DNA from: Gnetum montanum | Lineage: Eukaryota; Streptophyta; Gnetopsida; Gnetales; Gnetaceae | Reading direction: 5' to 3' | Assembly: GCA_015680685.1 (NCBI GenBank) | Contig: MNCI01003890.1 | Coordinates: forward strand, 195,902 to 244,699 | Length of the DNA stretch: 48,798 nucleotides | Part shown: in pieces, positions 21,006 through 32,990 of the stretch | Layout: each line of letters starts with the position of its first letter | How positions within the stretch are numbered: the stretch's first letter is position 1 | Program-made: the position numbers and the translations under genes | Notes under the pieces: generated by a model | Database searches by the model: none | What the model was told of the DNA's origin: nothing | What the model saw: the letters and a program-made list of their open reading frames with translations, nothing else

Positions 21006-22915
21006 GATATCCTCCTTTCAACTCAGTCATGGGGTAGATGGCCATCCACGATAATTATATAAGCTACTCCTTAGTTTTTCAAACTTTTTTTTCTACACAT
21101 TTTGTTTTACACATTTTTTATTTTACATCTTCTTGTTTTTATGTTATTAATCAATTCTAATTTTTGTTTTACAACATTGTTAGTATATTTCCTATTTCTT
21201 GAACATTTTACACTTTCTTTTATAATTTCTTTTATTCTGGTGTGATTTTCTAGCTTGTTGTTAATAAGTTCCAAGCATAATGGTAATTTGTTACATGATG
21301 GTGGTATGTACTATTTAGTTATTTGATTGTTGGTGTTTGGATTGTAACTTTGAATTTTGTTATAGATAATTAGGACATGGTTTCTTTTTCATGCAATAGG
21401 CAATGAGTCTACAACACCCATTCACAAACTCTATGATTTTTCTTATTCTGGAAATGTGTAGTCCCTTTTTCATTAACAAAACTATAACAAATTTATGACT
21501 TTGGTAGTTTACTAAATTGAAAAAGATTCAAAGCTTTGAGCAGGTGTGTCTTCAAAGGGATTTGGTATTCTTTGTGCCTTTCCGCTTGCTTAGTTGCACA
21601 TGTGCTTTCATGGATTTCTTGCCATTCCATGTTGACCAATAAAAGGAAGTTGAATAATTCTTTGCATGGTATGGTTCTCATAAAAAATTATGGGAATTAA
21701 AAGCATACCCCTTAGACATAATAAACAAATAAGTCTTTGCATGGTGTGGTTCCCATTTCCAAAAAATGATGGAAATTCAAAGCACACCCCTTAGACAAAA
21801 TAAGCGGGCTATAAGCACTGGTTATGGGACTAGAAAGACATGTTACTCATGCTTGATAGCCCCCTCTAACTAAGGCCCTTCATCACTTCCTACTTCTCTT
21901 TTCTTCTCTAATAAGGAATGGTGGTTGTTCTGTGGAAGCACTCTTGTGTCTTAGGGGGGTGGTCTGGTCTTAGNCCCATTCCACTCTCTCTCTCATCCAT
22001 CTATGCTTTCCATGTCTCACCTCATTATCAGTTTCATGTTCTTGTTCGATGTCTTACTTTGATGTGTCAAAATTCCTAGGTAGTTTCTTCTAGGTTTTTG
22101 TACTTAACCTTCTGTAACAATTAGTCATCCACAGGGCCTATGGACTCCTTCGTTTGAAGTTCTGCAAGGGCAATAAAAGGCCTATGCCTACTTTGGGAAG
22201 GACCGAGTTCCATATCTTTTGGTTGGGTTAGTTAAGTTCTTTATCCTTAGATACTCTTACAATCAAATCCTTTTGTGTTCCCCATCAATGACATCCAATT
22301 GTGCACATCTTCACAACATTTCTCAGTGAACTTTCCTTTTTATTTTTGTGAATTCTTACATCCTCTTCAAATATTTCCTCACATTTGAACTTTTCAAATT
22401 TATTGAACCACTGATCCATTTCACCCTATTTATCAACTTTCCCACTAACACTATTAACTAAATCCATTCATCATAATCACAACCTAGCCAAGTGTAACCA
22501 ATAACGAGACAAGGTACTTCAAAGCTATAAGTTATACACTGCACACTAATCCACAATTTTGTTTTGATTACAGTGGGAAGCATGGATGGAATGCATGGAT
22601 TGGAAGCAGGGCTATCCTCACAAAGGAAGCAGTAGCAGCAGCATCATGTGATAAGGACTCTTCATGATCATTGAATCTTCTTCCTCACTCTTCAACTGTT
22701 AGAAGAGTGGACATGAGTTTTATCCAGGGTGTTCTCTTCTCTTGTCATGAGCACCCAATTTTGTAAAAGATTATAATCCATACACTTGGGCACTTAGGAG
22801 TCTTTTTGTTCCATTTGCATTAGTTTGTACGTCAGTCAATAATCCCATACCTTCCCAATATTTTGTAAGGAACTTGTTCCTCCTCTTCTTCACTCAAGAA
22901 CCAGTTTTTATTTAG
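21005..22915 (+). other. 3' untranslated region of element A
   Basis: A non-coding stretch matching the corresponding regions of the minus-strand elements. Shared pieces are a purine-rich CTCAGTCATGGGG just after integrase (21018-21035), the GTCTTTGCATGGTGTGGTTC and AGCACACCCCTTAGACAAAATAA blocks (21725-21805), and AGTCAATAATCCCATACCTTCC near 22835-22857. A single N lies at 21974. The extra ORF3 seen in other copies is not recognisable here. Confidence 0.65.
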
Positions 22916-22926
22916 TCATGGAGGTA
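22912..22926 (+). other. Polypurine tract of element A
   Basis: TTAGTCATGGAGGTA lies directly before the LTR start TGATGA. The minus-strand copies read AGTCATGGGGGTA in the same place (30193-30205). Confidence 0.7.
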
Positions 22927-23772
22927 TGATGAATCATCTTTTCACTAGCTCTAATATTAGATATCTGATATCCCAATATTAGATATATGATATTAGAGCC
23001 CAAGATGCGATGTTGAATATCCAATATCGTGGGGTATATGCTAGCCTATAAATATCAGATATCATGATTTTCATGTCAATTTTTGTCATAGATAGCGAAG
23101 CTCTTGCAATTTTTTTTCTCCAAAGTTAGAATATCTTCTAAGTGCCCGTAGTAAGAGTTTGAGTGTGTATGAATCTTTGTTCGAGCACTAATGTACCTGA
23201 GCACAACAGTGTGATAGGAATAAAAATGACCCTTTTGATCATCCTTGTAGCACTAAGAATAGATTAATGTTTTATTGATGCATTTAATATTTATGCACTT
23301 CATTTTAATGCACTTTAATTAAGTAATTAATTTTTAATTGTTAATGAACATAATCACGACCACCTCAAGCATACATATAGCACTTGGTAATCTAGAAACA
23401 CTTAACGTTTGGTAGCCTAGCAACATTATACTTGTTTAGGATTGGTTTGGAAAGTAGGAATGGGTACTTGTGTTAGGCTAGCTAGGCAATATATGAATTA
23501 GATCTTAAATTACCCTACCTTTCATTCTTATTGTAGGCGATGAAATTTATAAAACATAAAATGATAAAAAGCATGTACCTAAATTATACTTAAATCATAT
23601 CCTTGATCTTCACAAGTATAGTTGGGAAGATAATGGATGTTCTCAATGCCCATTTCACTTCTTAGAAAATTAGTGCACTAGAGAACTATAAGTCAATGAA
23701 ATTCGACCAAATCATGCATGAATGCCTTAGTGACTCATATGGTTGGGTGTAAGGGTACCTCACTGCTCATCA
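22927..23772 (+). repeat. 3' LTR of element A
   Basis: 846 bp, from TGATGAATC to CACTGCTCATCA. Contains GATATC-like U3 motifs, a TATA box (TATAAATA, 23047-23054), a polyadenylation signal AATAAA (23219-23224) and the conserved U5 end AAGGGTACCTCACTGCTCATCA-like block. The same layout is seen in the LTRs at 29369, 39173 and 46217. Confidence 0.8.
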
Positions 23773-23989
23773 CAAGTAGAAAGGCACTTTAGTCAAGGAA
23801 ATACCCCTTTGTTACCCTAGTTATACTGATTGAATATATATTTTGTTAGAACTTTCAAATGAGACAAATTGAAAACCTTCCCATACAACTCATCATACGA
23901 GTGATTTCATTCCAATATGTGTTTGGAAGAAATGCATGCTTTTTAACATTTAGCATTTCAATATGTGTGATTTCATTCCAATGTGTTTA

Positions 23990-25050
23990 ACCAAAAGACA
24001 TTTAACCATTTTTAATTAACACCATCCTTTCTTTCAACCACACCATTACTTTTTAGCTAAGAACCACAAGTGGTTTGTTTAGAAATCCCATCAGCAACAC
24101 AAAAATTATCAAAATTAGCATTCACATAATCCCCTCCTCTGTCACTTCTAATTGCTTTAATTTTCTAGCCAAGTCTATTTTTAATTTCTTGAAATTTTGA
24201 AAATTACCAAACACTTCATCTTTAAAATAGAAAATATAAAACCATGCATACATAAATTTATCATTCCTAGTGACCAAGAAATACTTTCCTTCACCATGTG
24301 CAATAGTGAACATTAAACCCACAATATCCATGTGCAAAAGCTCTAAAGGATTGCTCTTCCTTTTAATGCTTGAAGAAAGAGAAAGGATCTTTTGCTTGCC
24401 CTTCATGTAAGTGTCACATGCCTCTTGAAGTGTCTTACCAAATTTGATGCTAATGGCTGCCTAATTTTTCATTAGTTGGATTAGATTTTAAGAGGAGGCA
24501 TGATCAAGTCTCCAATGCCAAAGCCTAGCCAACTCATTCTTACCTTATTTCTACTCATTTTCATTTGATTTCATGACCCCAAAATAGTAAATCTAATTTT
24601 TTAACATTCAAATTTAGCAGTCAATGTTCTAGAATCTAAAATTGTATAAATGTTATTCTCAAACACAACTTTGTTTTCCATTCTTTACATTTTGCAAATT
24701 GATAGTAATGAATTTGACAATTAGGAAACATAGCAAACATCATGGACATTAACAAAACTACCATCATCAAGTTTAATTATAGGCTCAACTCTCAACTCCT
24801 TGACTTTTCTATCTACTTTCTTGCTCTTGTATTCAATTTGGAGTGGATCCCAACACTCCTTAGAAGTATCATTGAGGATGGTTTTTCTTCCAATGGATTC
24901 ACAAATACTTATGGCAATAATCATATTGTCAAATTCATCTTATTTCTTATTCTTATTATTAGCCTTGTTTCCTTAACAAGTTTTGGAGATCAACAGAAAT
25001 TTGATAACCATTTTCTACATAAAACCAAACTTTATGGATTTCGATGAGGA
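23990..25050 (-). mobile_element. Ty1/copia retrotransposon remnant
   Basis: On the minus strand, from right to left: a gag piece with SICESIGRKTI, NDTSKECWDPLQIEYKSKK (UBN2-type), a jump to DDGSFVNVHDVCYV (protease end), then a GAG-pre-integrase block LWHWRLDHASS with CDTYMKGKQK. Integrase follows: NPLELLHMDIVG, GKYFLVTRNDKFMYAWFYIF and SNGVVERKD near 24040. The order gag-protease-integrase before RT is diagnostic of Ty1/copia. Most of gag and the protease are deleted, and no RT was recognised to the left. Confidence 0.75.
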
Positions 25051-27509
25051 CTCTCATAAGATGTGATCAATAAGTGAAATCTTAATTACTATTAAAAATG
25101 AGGGAACATGTGACATCTTGTTTTTGGATGTTATGGCAGATGTTAAATATACATTACATTTGACACTATGTGTAAATAATATAATAGGAAAAATGCAGAA
25201 GGAAAATGAGAAGAATGCTTTATTAATGTGGAAAAATCTATCTGGGTAATGATCTGAGGGTTCATTGGGATTATTTTTCTTCAGCATCTATACTTTAAAG
25301 GCTATCCAACACTGCCACCATAATTAGGCCTATCATTAGCCAGAAGGGATGGCTAGTCCTCTTCATGTCTTGCTTTACATAGTACCTATTACTTGCTTGC
25401 AACTCCATGCTAATATACCTCTAATTCCTAGGTAAAATGCCTTAGGTGAAACCCCCAAAGGTTACCTCAAAAAACATGCTTGTTATTACAATGCACCCTT
25501 TTTTGTCTTAATTACAACTTACCATTTTGAGTCTTATTACAATAATTATAATACTTGTTATGAAGAGACATGATCTTTATTATGCCATAGCACCATTCAT
25601 GAATGGGGATGTGACTAACACCTAGGAACATCTTTATGTGCCATAAGAAAAACAAGATACAATACCACTATCAAAGAGTAACAAGAGAATACTAATTGAA
25701 ATGCTAACAAAATGTCCTAAGATTCTAATCTCAATGGTAGCTAAAAATGCACAAATGTTAAGATGTTTCTGGACATTGCATGGGGTGACTACAATTGAAA
25801 TGCTAAAGCTTCTTATCACTCAAGATTATTGGAATGATATAGTGGTGAGCAGCTCTTAGGTTTTTTCTACAAACATATTAATCTAGGCCACTAGAGAAAT
25901 GAAAATTGAGATAAGACTGAATGTATCGTTGAAAGCTACTACAATGATGTGACACAATATGACCAATAATTTGTTTTTTTTTTTTTTTGGAACTTTTATG
26001 TTATCAATCCTTACCACTAAATCAGCTAAGATCAATACCCTAAGCATAATATCGATTGAAATTACTAAAATCGATTTCCAACAATATCCTTTGTTCTATG
26101 AAAACCAAACATTGAAACAAGTAACAAACAAGCTCGATCTAAGGGAAAATGATCATCAGTTGATCTTCAAATTAGGAAATGAGGTTGTAAGAGACTAGGC
26201 AACATACTTAATCTATAAATTAATATATCCAACAAGATTTAACAAAGTGTTTAGTCATAGATTTTATCACACATGCTTCAAGGACATGAGAAGATATGAA
26301 ACATGAGAGAAATTAACAATGACTCAATCCTCAAAGGGCTTACATCTAGAGTTAATTTGTCCAAAACTATCTTCAACTATCAAATACATCAATATTCTAA
26401 GCTATTCAAGCTTACAATACTCAAATACATGCTAAAATTTTAAGAAAATGGGATATTATAAAAAAAAAACCCTAAAGAAGTTCTTAAAAAATCTTTGCAG
26501 ATGAGCTTTTAAACACTAATATAAGAATGAGAATTACAAATCCTTAAGATGAAAAGCTTTCTAGTTGAGGAATTGATGAAATCCTTGCTAGAATTATAAA
26601 TTCAAAATAGTAAACACTTTTAGATTATACTTCTAAAATATATATAAATGTAAACCAACATTTATGATCAAAATGCTTGTAAATATTAAGAGAATAATAA
26701 AGTGAAACTCATGAGCTAAATTTTGAGAATGTGAAAATTAAGAATTTGTAAAAATGTGAGAATTCAATTGTGAGAAATCTATGAGAATATTTTGAGAATT
26801 GAATGAAAAAATTATGAAAATCAAACTGTTTTAAGAAACTCATGTTGCAAGAATGTGAGAAAGGAAAATAAAAATGTACATAAAGAGCTTAAGGAATCAC
26901 TAACACACTCCTTTTTTCTATTCACTTTCCAAATTATTTAAAGTGCTCTCACCAAGTTTACAATGAAGGAGAGTAATCCTTCTTATATCTTTTTAGGATG
27001 CCTCACTTTGATGAGGATTACATGTGGGATTAATGATCCATTACAAAAGTAAAGTGTGTAAACACACTAACATGAAATTAAACATAGACTTTAAACTTTG
27101 AAAATTAAATACCAACTCCTAATGATTCCTTATGAAGCCTAACTTTAAAACTAAAAACATTACATGACTTCAAGTTTAAAACATGACAAAAAATAAGAAA
27201 TTCAAAGCATCATTGATGGTCCACATGAGGACCCATTTCACACTATCTCTAACATCCTTGTCATTGGGAAAAAGAGGGTCTTAGCTAAGGAGATCATGAC
27301 CTACATTCAGAGCTTTCTATTTGCTTGTAAAAATATTTTGAGTATGCCTGCTAGCTCAAAGGTTGCCAAAATCTTTTCTTAGTAAGGGCCTCACTTAAAA
27401 TTTCATAATGGTGAGTACAAGGTTTTCAAGTTGCAAAAGCCTTAGAAGTTAATCGTCCATGCTATTTGCAAGTATATGTTATGTCCATCATTAAATTGGC
27501 TTACTAGGA
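25051..27509. other. AT-rich interval without a recognised gene
   Basis: Short open frames (25054-25287 and 25634-25819 minus, 25959-26198 plus) show no family motif. 26240-27200 is especially AT-rich. Around 27340-27470 a short plus-strand frame with KVAKIF and GPHLKFHNGEYKVFKLQK looks like decayed transposon coding sequence, but I could not assign it. No LTR pair or RNA gene was detected. Confidence 0.4.
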
Positions 27510-27816
27510 TGATGAGCAGTGAGTAGTCCCTACACCCAACCATACGAATCACAAGCATTGCACTAATGATCTGGTCGAATTCTATGGACTTTAGCTCCTA
27601 AATGCACAATAGGCAAGGTAGTGACTTAAAGATGTGATTATTGTATTCTTGGCTTCACTTGTGTAAGTGCAAAGGTATGGTTAAGTGTAAGCCAATGCAC
27701 ATGATTTTTATTGATTTTATATGTTATTTGCTTTGATCTAAGTATGAAACAAAGTAATTAATTATGATTTAGCTAATTGACTATCTAATGCCTTAATCTA
27801 ATTATCCTAACATAGG
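27510..27816 (-). repeat. LTR fragment H (U5 end)
   Basis: Starts TGATGAGCAGTGAG and continues with the conserved CCTACACCCAACCATACGAATC block. After about 300 bp it is interrupted at 27817 by another LTR of the same family. No primer site is visible beyond its outer end, so it may be a solo-LTR or the LTR of a deleted element. Confidence 0.65.
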
Positions 27817-28692
27817 TGATGAGCGGAGGAGTATCCAACACCTAACCATACGAGATACAAGTGTTCACAAACAATCCTAGTCAAACTCTACAAATAAGAC
27901 AATGTGATTATACCAATAATTGATTAGCATTCACGATTTTTGTCATCCCACATGAGTTAGTAAAATCAATGCATATGGTTTAACTCATGGTGAGGCATAT
28001 GATATTGATGTTGTATTGGGCATTGGGCTCCTAGTAAACATGAAGTGAAAATAAAGGTTTTTAAATGTAAGTGATAGTAATACAAATCTAAACTAGCCTA
28101 TGCGATGAGTAGCCAATCTTGATCTTTTGGTCACACCTTGGACTTCATGCAACTACTATTGGGATTACCAAGTACCACACTACTAGGCGTACCAAGTGAT
28201 AGTACCATTGGGTTACCAAGTAATTACTCTTATGTGCTCAAGATCATTCGTATTCATTCTGCTTAACAACATTAAAAAGTAAATTTTGAGTAATTGTAAA
28301 CATTAACTATGAAAATAGTAAACTAATTGAAAATAGAAATAAAACTAAGTGTTGCTACAATGATGTACAATAATCTTAATCTTTATTGTCAGTCATGCAA
28401 TGCATCCAAATACATCACACTCAAATAAAGATTCTATTCAATTACAAAACATCACACAATAGGCGCACACTACTAAGTACTAAATTCAAGAAAAAAATTG
28501 TAAGAGTTCTATTACTAAGCTATCAAATCTAGTATGGATCTGTGTGCCTTTGTGCTACTTATATAGGCTAGCATGCATCTCGCGATATTGTTTATATGAT
28601 ATTGTATGCTAAGATACGATAACATATTTACAACATTGTAGATATGATATCATAACTACAATATTATTGGCTCAAAATTTTTGGATTTATCA
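27817..28692 (-). repeat. LTR G
   Basis: 876 bp. The plus strand starts TGATGAGCGGAGG and ends GGATTTATCA; on the sense (minus) strand it runs TGATAAATCC...CTCATCA. It contains GATATTG/GATATGATATC motifs in U3, a TATATAAG box near 28558 and AATAAA on the sense strand near 28380. It follows a purine tract (sense GTTGTGGGGATA) and so is a 3' LTR. It cuts LTR H. Confidence 0.75.
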
Positions 28693-28894
28693 TATCCCCA
28701 CAACTAACTAAAAATTTGTTCTTGAGTTAAAATAAAATGAGGATGGAGTTCCTTACATAATTGGGAGGTAGATCTAAATGCCACCAACTTTTATATACAT
28801 GACTCTCTAGTGTCATAGTGGAGTTTACAAAAATGAACACATGACATGATAATTTTGACAAAAAAATGAAAAACAAAATTTGGCAAGGTTAAGT

Positions 28895-29160
28895 GTAGCC
28901 TTATGTTGTTCTAGGCAAAGATGTCTTTTTCATAGGTTTCTTCCCCTTGTTTTCAGGCTTCTTAAATTGGTATTTGTTTAGGAGTGCCTACAACTTCTCT
29001 TCTTTCATTCTAGGATCATGGGTCGTTCATGTTAATGAACCAATGTTAAAAGGATTTGACACTTTCCACAGACATGGTAGTTATGGAAATGTTTGATTGG
29101 CTTTAATGTACCATGTCATAAATTGTCATCTCTCTTCTTCAAAAGCTCTGGCCTTTTCTC
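28895..29160 (-). pseudogene. ORF3, C-terminal remnant beside LTR G
   Basis: The minus strand reads DPRMKEEKL, a stop, then ALLNKYQFKKPENKGKKPMK and SLPRTT before a TAA. This lines up with EEKLQAILQHHQIPRP, QDKGKTSMKEPPPPGTT at the end of the longer ORF at 34672-35439, including the terminal Thr-Thr-stop. Both copies lie shortly upstream of a purine tract and LTR. Internal stops are at codons where the other copy has Gln. The N-terminal half is not recognisable here. Confidence 0.6.
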
Positions 29161-29279
29161 TAAGTTCATGATAGTCTGTTAATCTTCTAGCAAGTTATGG
29201 GTGTTAGAATTTGGAGTGTTAGAGCTCTTATCTACAAAGAAAAATTAGCAACAACTCCATTCTTATGAAATTCAAAAAT

Positions 29280-29364
29280 GAAAAAAAATTTGTAACTCCC
29301 CTATGCTATATATAATATTTATGGGTGCGATATCATAAATGCGACATTGTAGATATGATGTCAC
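29280..29364 (-). repeat. LTR U3 fragment of the G type
   Basis: Minus strand contains GACATCATATCTACAATGTC and GATATCGCACCC, resembling U3 of LTR G (GATATCATATCTACAATGTT). It is cut at 29364 by the flank of the composite element. What it belongs to is unclear. Confidence 0.5.
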
Positions 29365-29368
29365 CATA
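29364..29368. other. CCATA flank, left
   Basis: CCATA precedes the LTR at 29369; the same five bases follow the LTR end at 40012 (40013-40017). Consistent with a target-site duplication for the composite 29369-40012. Confidence 0.5.
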
Positions 29369-30192
29369 TGATGAGTGGCGAGGTACCCCTACACTCAACC
29401 ATACGAATACGAGCGTTTCACGCACAATCCAGTCAAACTCCTAGGACTAAGTCCTTACGCACCTTAATGGAACACTCAAGGTTAATCAATCATTGTCTTC
29501 CCAAACTTACTTGTATTGTCACAGTTGTATGGTTAAGTAAGCTTGAGGTATATGATTTTTATAGCTTTTATAATTTTTATGTCTTATGCTAATAAAGGAA
29601 AGGAGAGAGAACTAAGTGACTAACTTACACTAACTATTCATTAACTAAGTTCTAAATGTTCCTAACACTAGTATCCATTCCCACTTGTTGTACACATCCT
29701 AAACCAGTGCAATGTTGCTGGGATTACCAAATGCTAATTATTACTAGGTTACCAAGCACTACACGCATGCTCGAAGCAGTCGTACTGAGTGTATTTAACT
29801 AAGGGGGTTGAAGGTGGAGAGAGATTAATTAACTAGGAAAGCATTAAACATTCAACAATAATTAATTACTAATTAGCTTAATTTGTATGCTGCAAGGTTT
29901 ATCATAAAGTTCATCTTTATTGTCATACACAAATGTGTGCCCAGGTATAAATTGATCGAATAAAGATCCGTTCACTCTATGACTCCTACTGCAGGCACAC
30001 AGAAATTATTCTAACTCTGGGATAACTAAACTACAAGAGTTTAGCTAAGGGTCTAAGTCTTACTACTGGGACTAAGGATGCTGCCTCTTATTTATAGAAG
30101 ATGAGGTAGGACGTGATATCGTGTATGCAATATCGCGTGGCAGATGTGATATTGTGTATGCGATATCGTATACATGATATCGCGGCTCATCA
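29369..30192 (-). repeat. 3' LTR of element B
   Basis: 824 bp, plus strand TGATGAGTGGCGAGG...GCGGCTCATCA. On the sense strand U3 is short and rich in GATATCGC/GATATCGT palindromes, followed by a TATAAATA box (30089-30096) and AATAAA (29916-29921). A purine tract AGTCATGGGGGTA precedes it. Confidence 0.8.
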
Positions 30193-32100
30193 TACCCCCA
30201 TGACTGAGTGAAAACTTGTCCTCGAGTTCCTTACAAAATATTGAGAAGGTATGGGATTATTGACTTGAATGACACTAATGGTGAATGGGATGATGTGTGA
30301 ACAGATTAATCATTACAATACATGACAATATTAGTGTTCATGACTACAACAATGAACACTATACACAATTGACATCCATCCTTATTTGGCAGCTAAGAAA
30401 GAAGAGAGAGAGAGAAAAGAAGAAGACATGTTGCTGCCAATGCTAGGTTTGCACCTTCCATTGTCCATCTATAACCGTGCCATCAGTCTTGTTCCTTGCA
30501 CAATTGTTCCAGCACCAATCCATCCTAAGTGTTTCCTCCAGATCCAGTCCATTGCTACATGATTGCCATCTGCACACACAACACTGTCACATATTAGCAA
30601 GGATAAGTAAAACACAATATGATTAATACCTTGCCTTGGTGTAAGGTCCATTGGCTAACTTGTGATATGGCTAATACGGATTCTAGAGATATAACACTGG
30701 TGACTACCCAAGGTGTAGGGGTTAGGAAAATTGAAAAAATTGGACCAGGATCCCCATGACTAAGAGCGATCCTCTGGTAGCGATCGAATGGAAAAAGATA
30801 AGGAATAAGAAATATGGAGAAAAAGAAACAATAGCAATGCCAATAAAATGGATGTCAGAGATGGGAATAAACATAAAAAATGTTGATTGCAGAAATGTTT
30901 AAGGGAAAGAAGTTAACTGATGCATCAAATAGGAATGTAAGTGGGTCCTCCCCAAAGCAGGCTCATGTCCTTTATGCCCTAACAAACCCACATTCAAAGA
31001 GTTCGTAGGCTCTGGAAATGTCATTTGGAAGCAAGAGTTAAAGTCTTAACCACAAGAATTTACCAAAAAGAAAACAATGCATCAACTAAGATATAGACTA
31101 CTAATACAACCGGCAATGAGGTGAAAAGTGGAGAAAGAATGATGGAAAGAAGAGAATGGAATGGACTCCCAAGAACAAGGTGGTGTACAGCCCCTTGTGT
31201 ATGTATGGTTAATGTGACTAAGTAGGTCCCATTCCAAATCCAGCCTCAAACAATCCACTTCCAGTGACTTCGCATTAATACACTTGGTGAATCCGTCCAC
31301 TTGAAGTAACAAGAATGCTTCCACCAAAGAGTCACCACCATTCTGAGGAAATGAGAAAGGGAAAAGTAGGAAGCGAGAGAGGGCCTTAGTTAGAGGGAAC
31401 ATGTTTGTTTAGATCCATAACCAGTGCTTGTAAATGATTATTTTGTCTAAGGGGTGTGCTTTGAATTCTCACTCTCTTTTTTTCTTTTTTCTTTTTTGCA
31501 TGAGAACCACGCCATGCAAAGACTTATTTTTATTAGCTCAACTTCCCAATAATGGAGCAACGTCAGAATGGTAAGGAAAACCCAAGAAGAAAACATCCAA
31601 GCACCCAAGAGAATAGCTAGCACAAATGCATCAAATCCCCTTGAAGTCACACCCTTTTCAGTCCTTGAGTCCTTTCTTAGTTTGAGAAATGCCTAGTCAC
31701 CAATTTGTTAATAGTTTTATTATTTAAGAAAGGGACTGTACAGTTCCAAGCCAAGAGAGACCATAGAGATTCATGGATGCACAGATGACATGGACTCATT
31801 TCCTGTTATATCAAGAGAACCATACCTTACTATCAACATTATAACTCCAAGGTAAAAACCAAACATTAGCAATCAATAGAATACAGTTCATACCACCATC
31901 AGGAGCACTTATTAGGTGACGAACCTAAAAAACAAACAACCACACAAAGAACTGAATAAGTATAAACGATGTTGCAAAACAAAAATAAGAAAAGTTAAAG
32001 AAATTTGTAAAACAAAAATGTGTAAAAAAAAACCTTAAAAAGGAACTGAGGCCTTCAATTGGTTAGCAGAGATGGCCATCTCCCCCATGACTGAGTTGGA
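30193..32100 (-). other. 3' untranslated region of element B
   Basis: Matches the same regions in A, D and E: GTGGGTCCTCCCCAAAGCAGG (about 30951-30971), the block around GCACACCCCTTAGACAAAAT (sense, about 31436-31455) and TCAGTCATGGGGGAGATGG (sense, about 32077-32096). Small open frames at 31082-31650 and 30469-30651 are not conserved as proteins. Confidence 0.65.
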
Positions 32101-32116
32101 AGGGGAAGATCCAAAA

Positions 32117-32398
32117 TTATGAGCAGGACCATCCCTTCTTAGAGGTATTATGTGCACTAACCGTTCTAAATTCATGGAAAGGTTTGGTTTGTTGCACATT
32201 GACTAACAATCTCTTATTAAGGTTCTGGTCTAACTTTTTTAGGAATTTCCAACTTCCCCAGTTGATGTTTTCCAGATTAAGGTTTCGAAGTTGGTGACAA
32301 ACTTGCTCGAGTGCATCTATGCTTTCAATGTAAGCACTAGTTATTCCCTCAGTTAGTTCCATGCACGTTAGTGAGTTGCTTACTTGATCAGCTATCAA
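32117..32398 (-). pseudogene. Deletion-fused pre-RT spacer and integrase tail of element B
   Basis: One open frame joins the pre-RT spacer (ALEQVCHQLRNL, SWKFLKKLDQNLNK) directly to the integrase C-terminal end (LLVNVQQTKPFHEF). In element A these two segments are about 2.7 kb apart (around 18110 and 20910). RT, RNase H and nearly all of integrase are thus cleanly missing, with the frame preserved across the join near 32205-32225. The product would have no enzymatic role. Confidence 0.75.
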
Positions 32399-32443
32399 CC
32401 ACTGGGTGTCTCTTGGTCATGTGGCTGCTGCATACAGGCACTT

Positions 32444-32990
32444 TTATAGGTTAAGGTCTTGTGCACACCAGTTGCATGCAGGCAATGCTAAACTTTTCCC
32501 AACCCATGATCTCTGCACGCAATTGCACCCTTTATCACTGTATGCGATGCATGGAACCTTCTTCTTCTCAATCTTTCCAAAAGTGTTCTCCTTAGATATT
32601 TCCAGGGAAAGATCCAGGATTCCTAAACATGCATCTACAGTACTTAGCCATGTCCTTCCCATTATTATTGGGAAGTTCCCTTTATCGTTATTTACTTGTA
32701 TCTCTAGGAAATCAGCTAGGTACGACCACCCACACACAATGGTAATGATGTCCTCCACCAGTCCCAAGGGAACAGTGATGGACTGGTTGGCTAACTCTAG
32801 GCGAATATTGCTCTTTCTTAATGGAGACAGGTTCTAGGCTTTGTACATCTCTTATGATATTAGGTTGACTCTGAAACCTGAGTCTAGAAGAGCTTTGCAT
32901 GGCTCATTCCCAGCGATTTGGAGATAGATTAAAGGGCTTTCATGATTAGAGAATTTCCTGGGAAAGTGGCCAACCTTAATCCAGTCAGTA
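32444..32990 (-). pseudogene. Aspartic protease of element B
   Basis: The minus strand reads SPLIYLQIAGNEPCKALLDSG (LLDSG holds the catalytic Asp; about 32880-32945), then VNLIS, VEDIITIVCGWSYLADFLEI, FPIIMGRTWLSTVDACLGI. This is the best-preserved retropepsin in the window. Stops interrupt between the two halves (about 32850). Confidence 0.75.

Larger units (their letters stand above)
14906..23772 (+). mobile_element. Ty3/gypsy element A (Athila/Tat-like), degenerate, 5' LTR mostly lost
   Basis: Contains in order: a short piece of LTR R-like sequence (about 14906-15010), gag, aspartic protease, reverse transcriptase, RNase H, integrase, a long 3' untranslated region, a purine tract and a 3' LTR at 22927-23772. 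The RT active-site block reads FMDDFSTYG, typical of the Athila/Tat branch. Many in-frame stops (mostly TAG or TAA where relatives have Gln or Trp) and frameshifts show the copy is dead. No primer site was found; the gag start lies directly after a fragmentary LTR. Integrase has no visible chromodomain. Confidence 0.85.

Noticed and set aside
25959-26198. 79-codon plus-strand open frame
   Set aside because: It starts in a T-run that gives a Phe stretch, has no family motif and lies in AT-rich sequence.
32406-32837. 143-codon plus-strand open frame
   Set aside because: It is the shadow of the protease of element B on the other strand.
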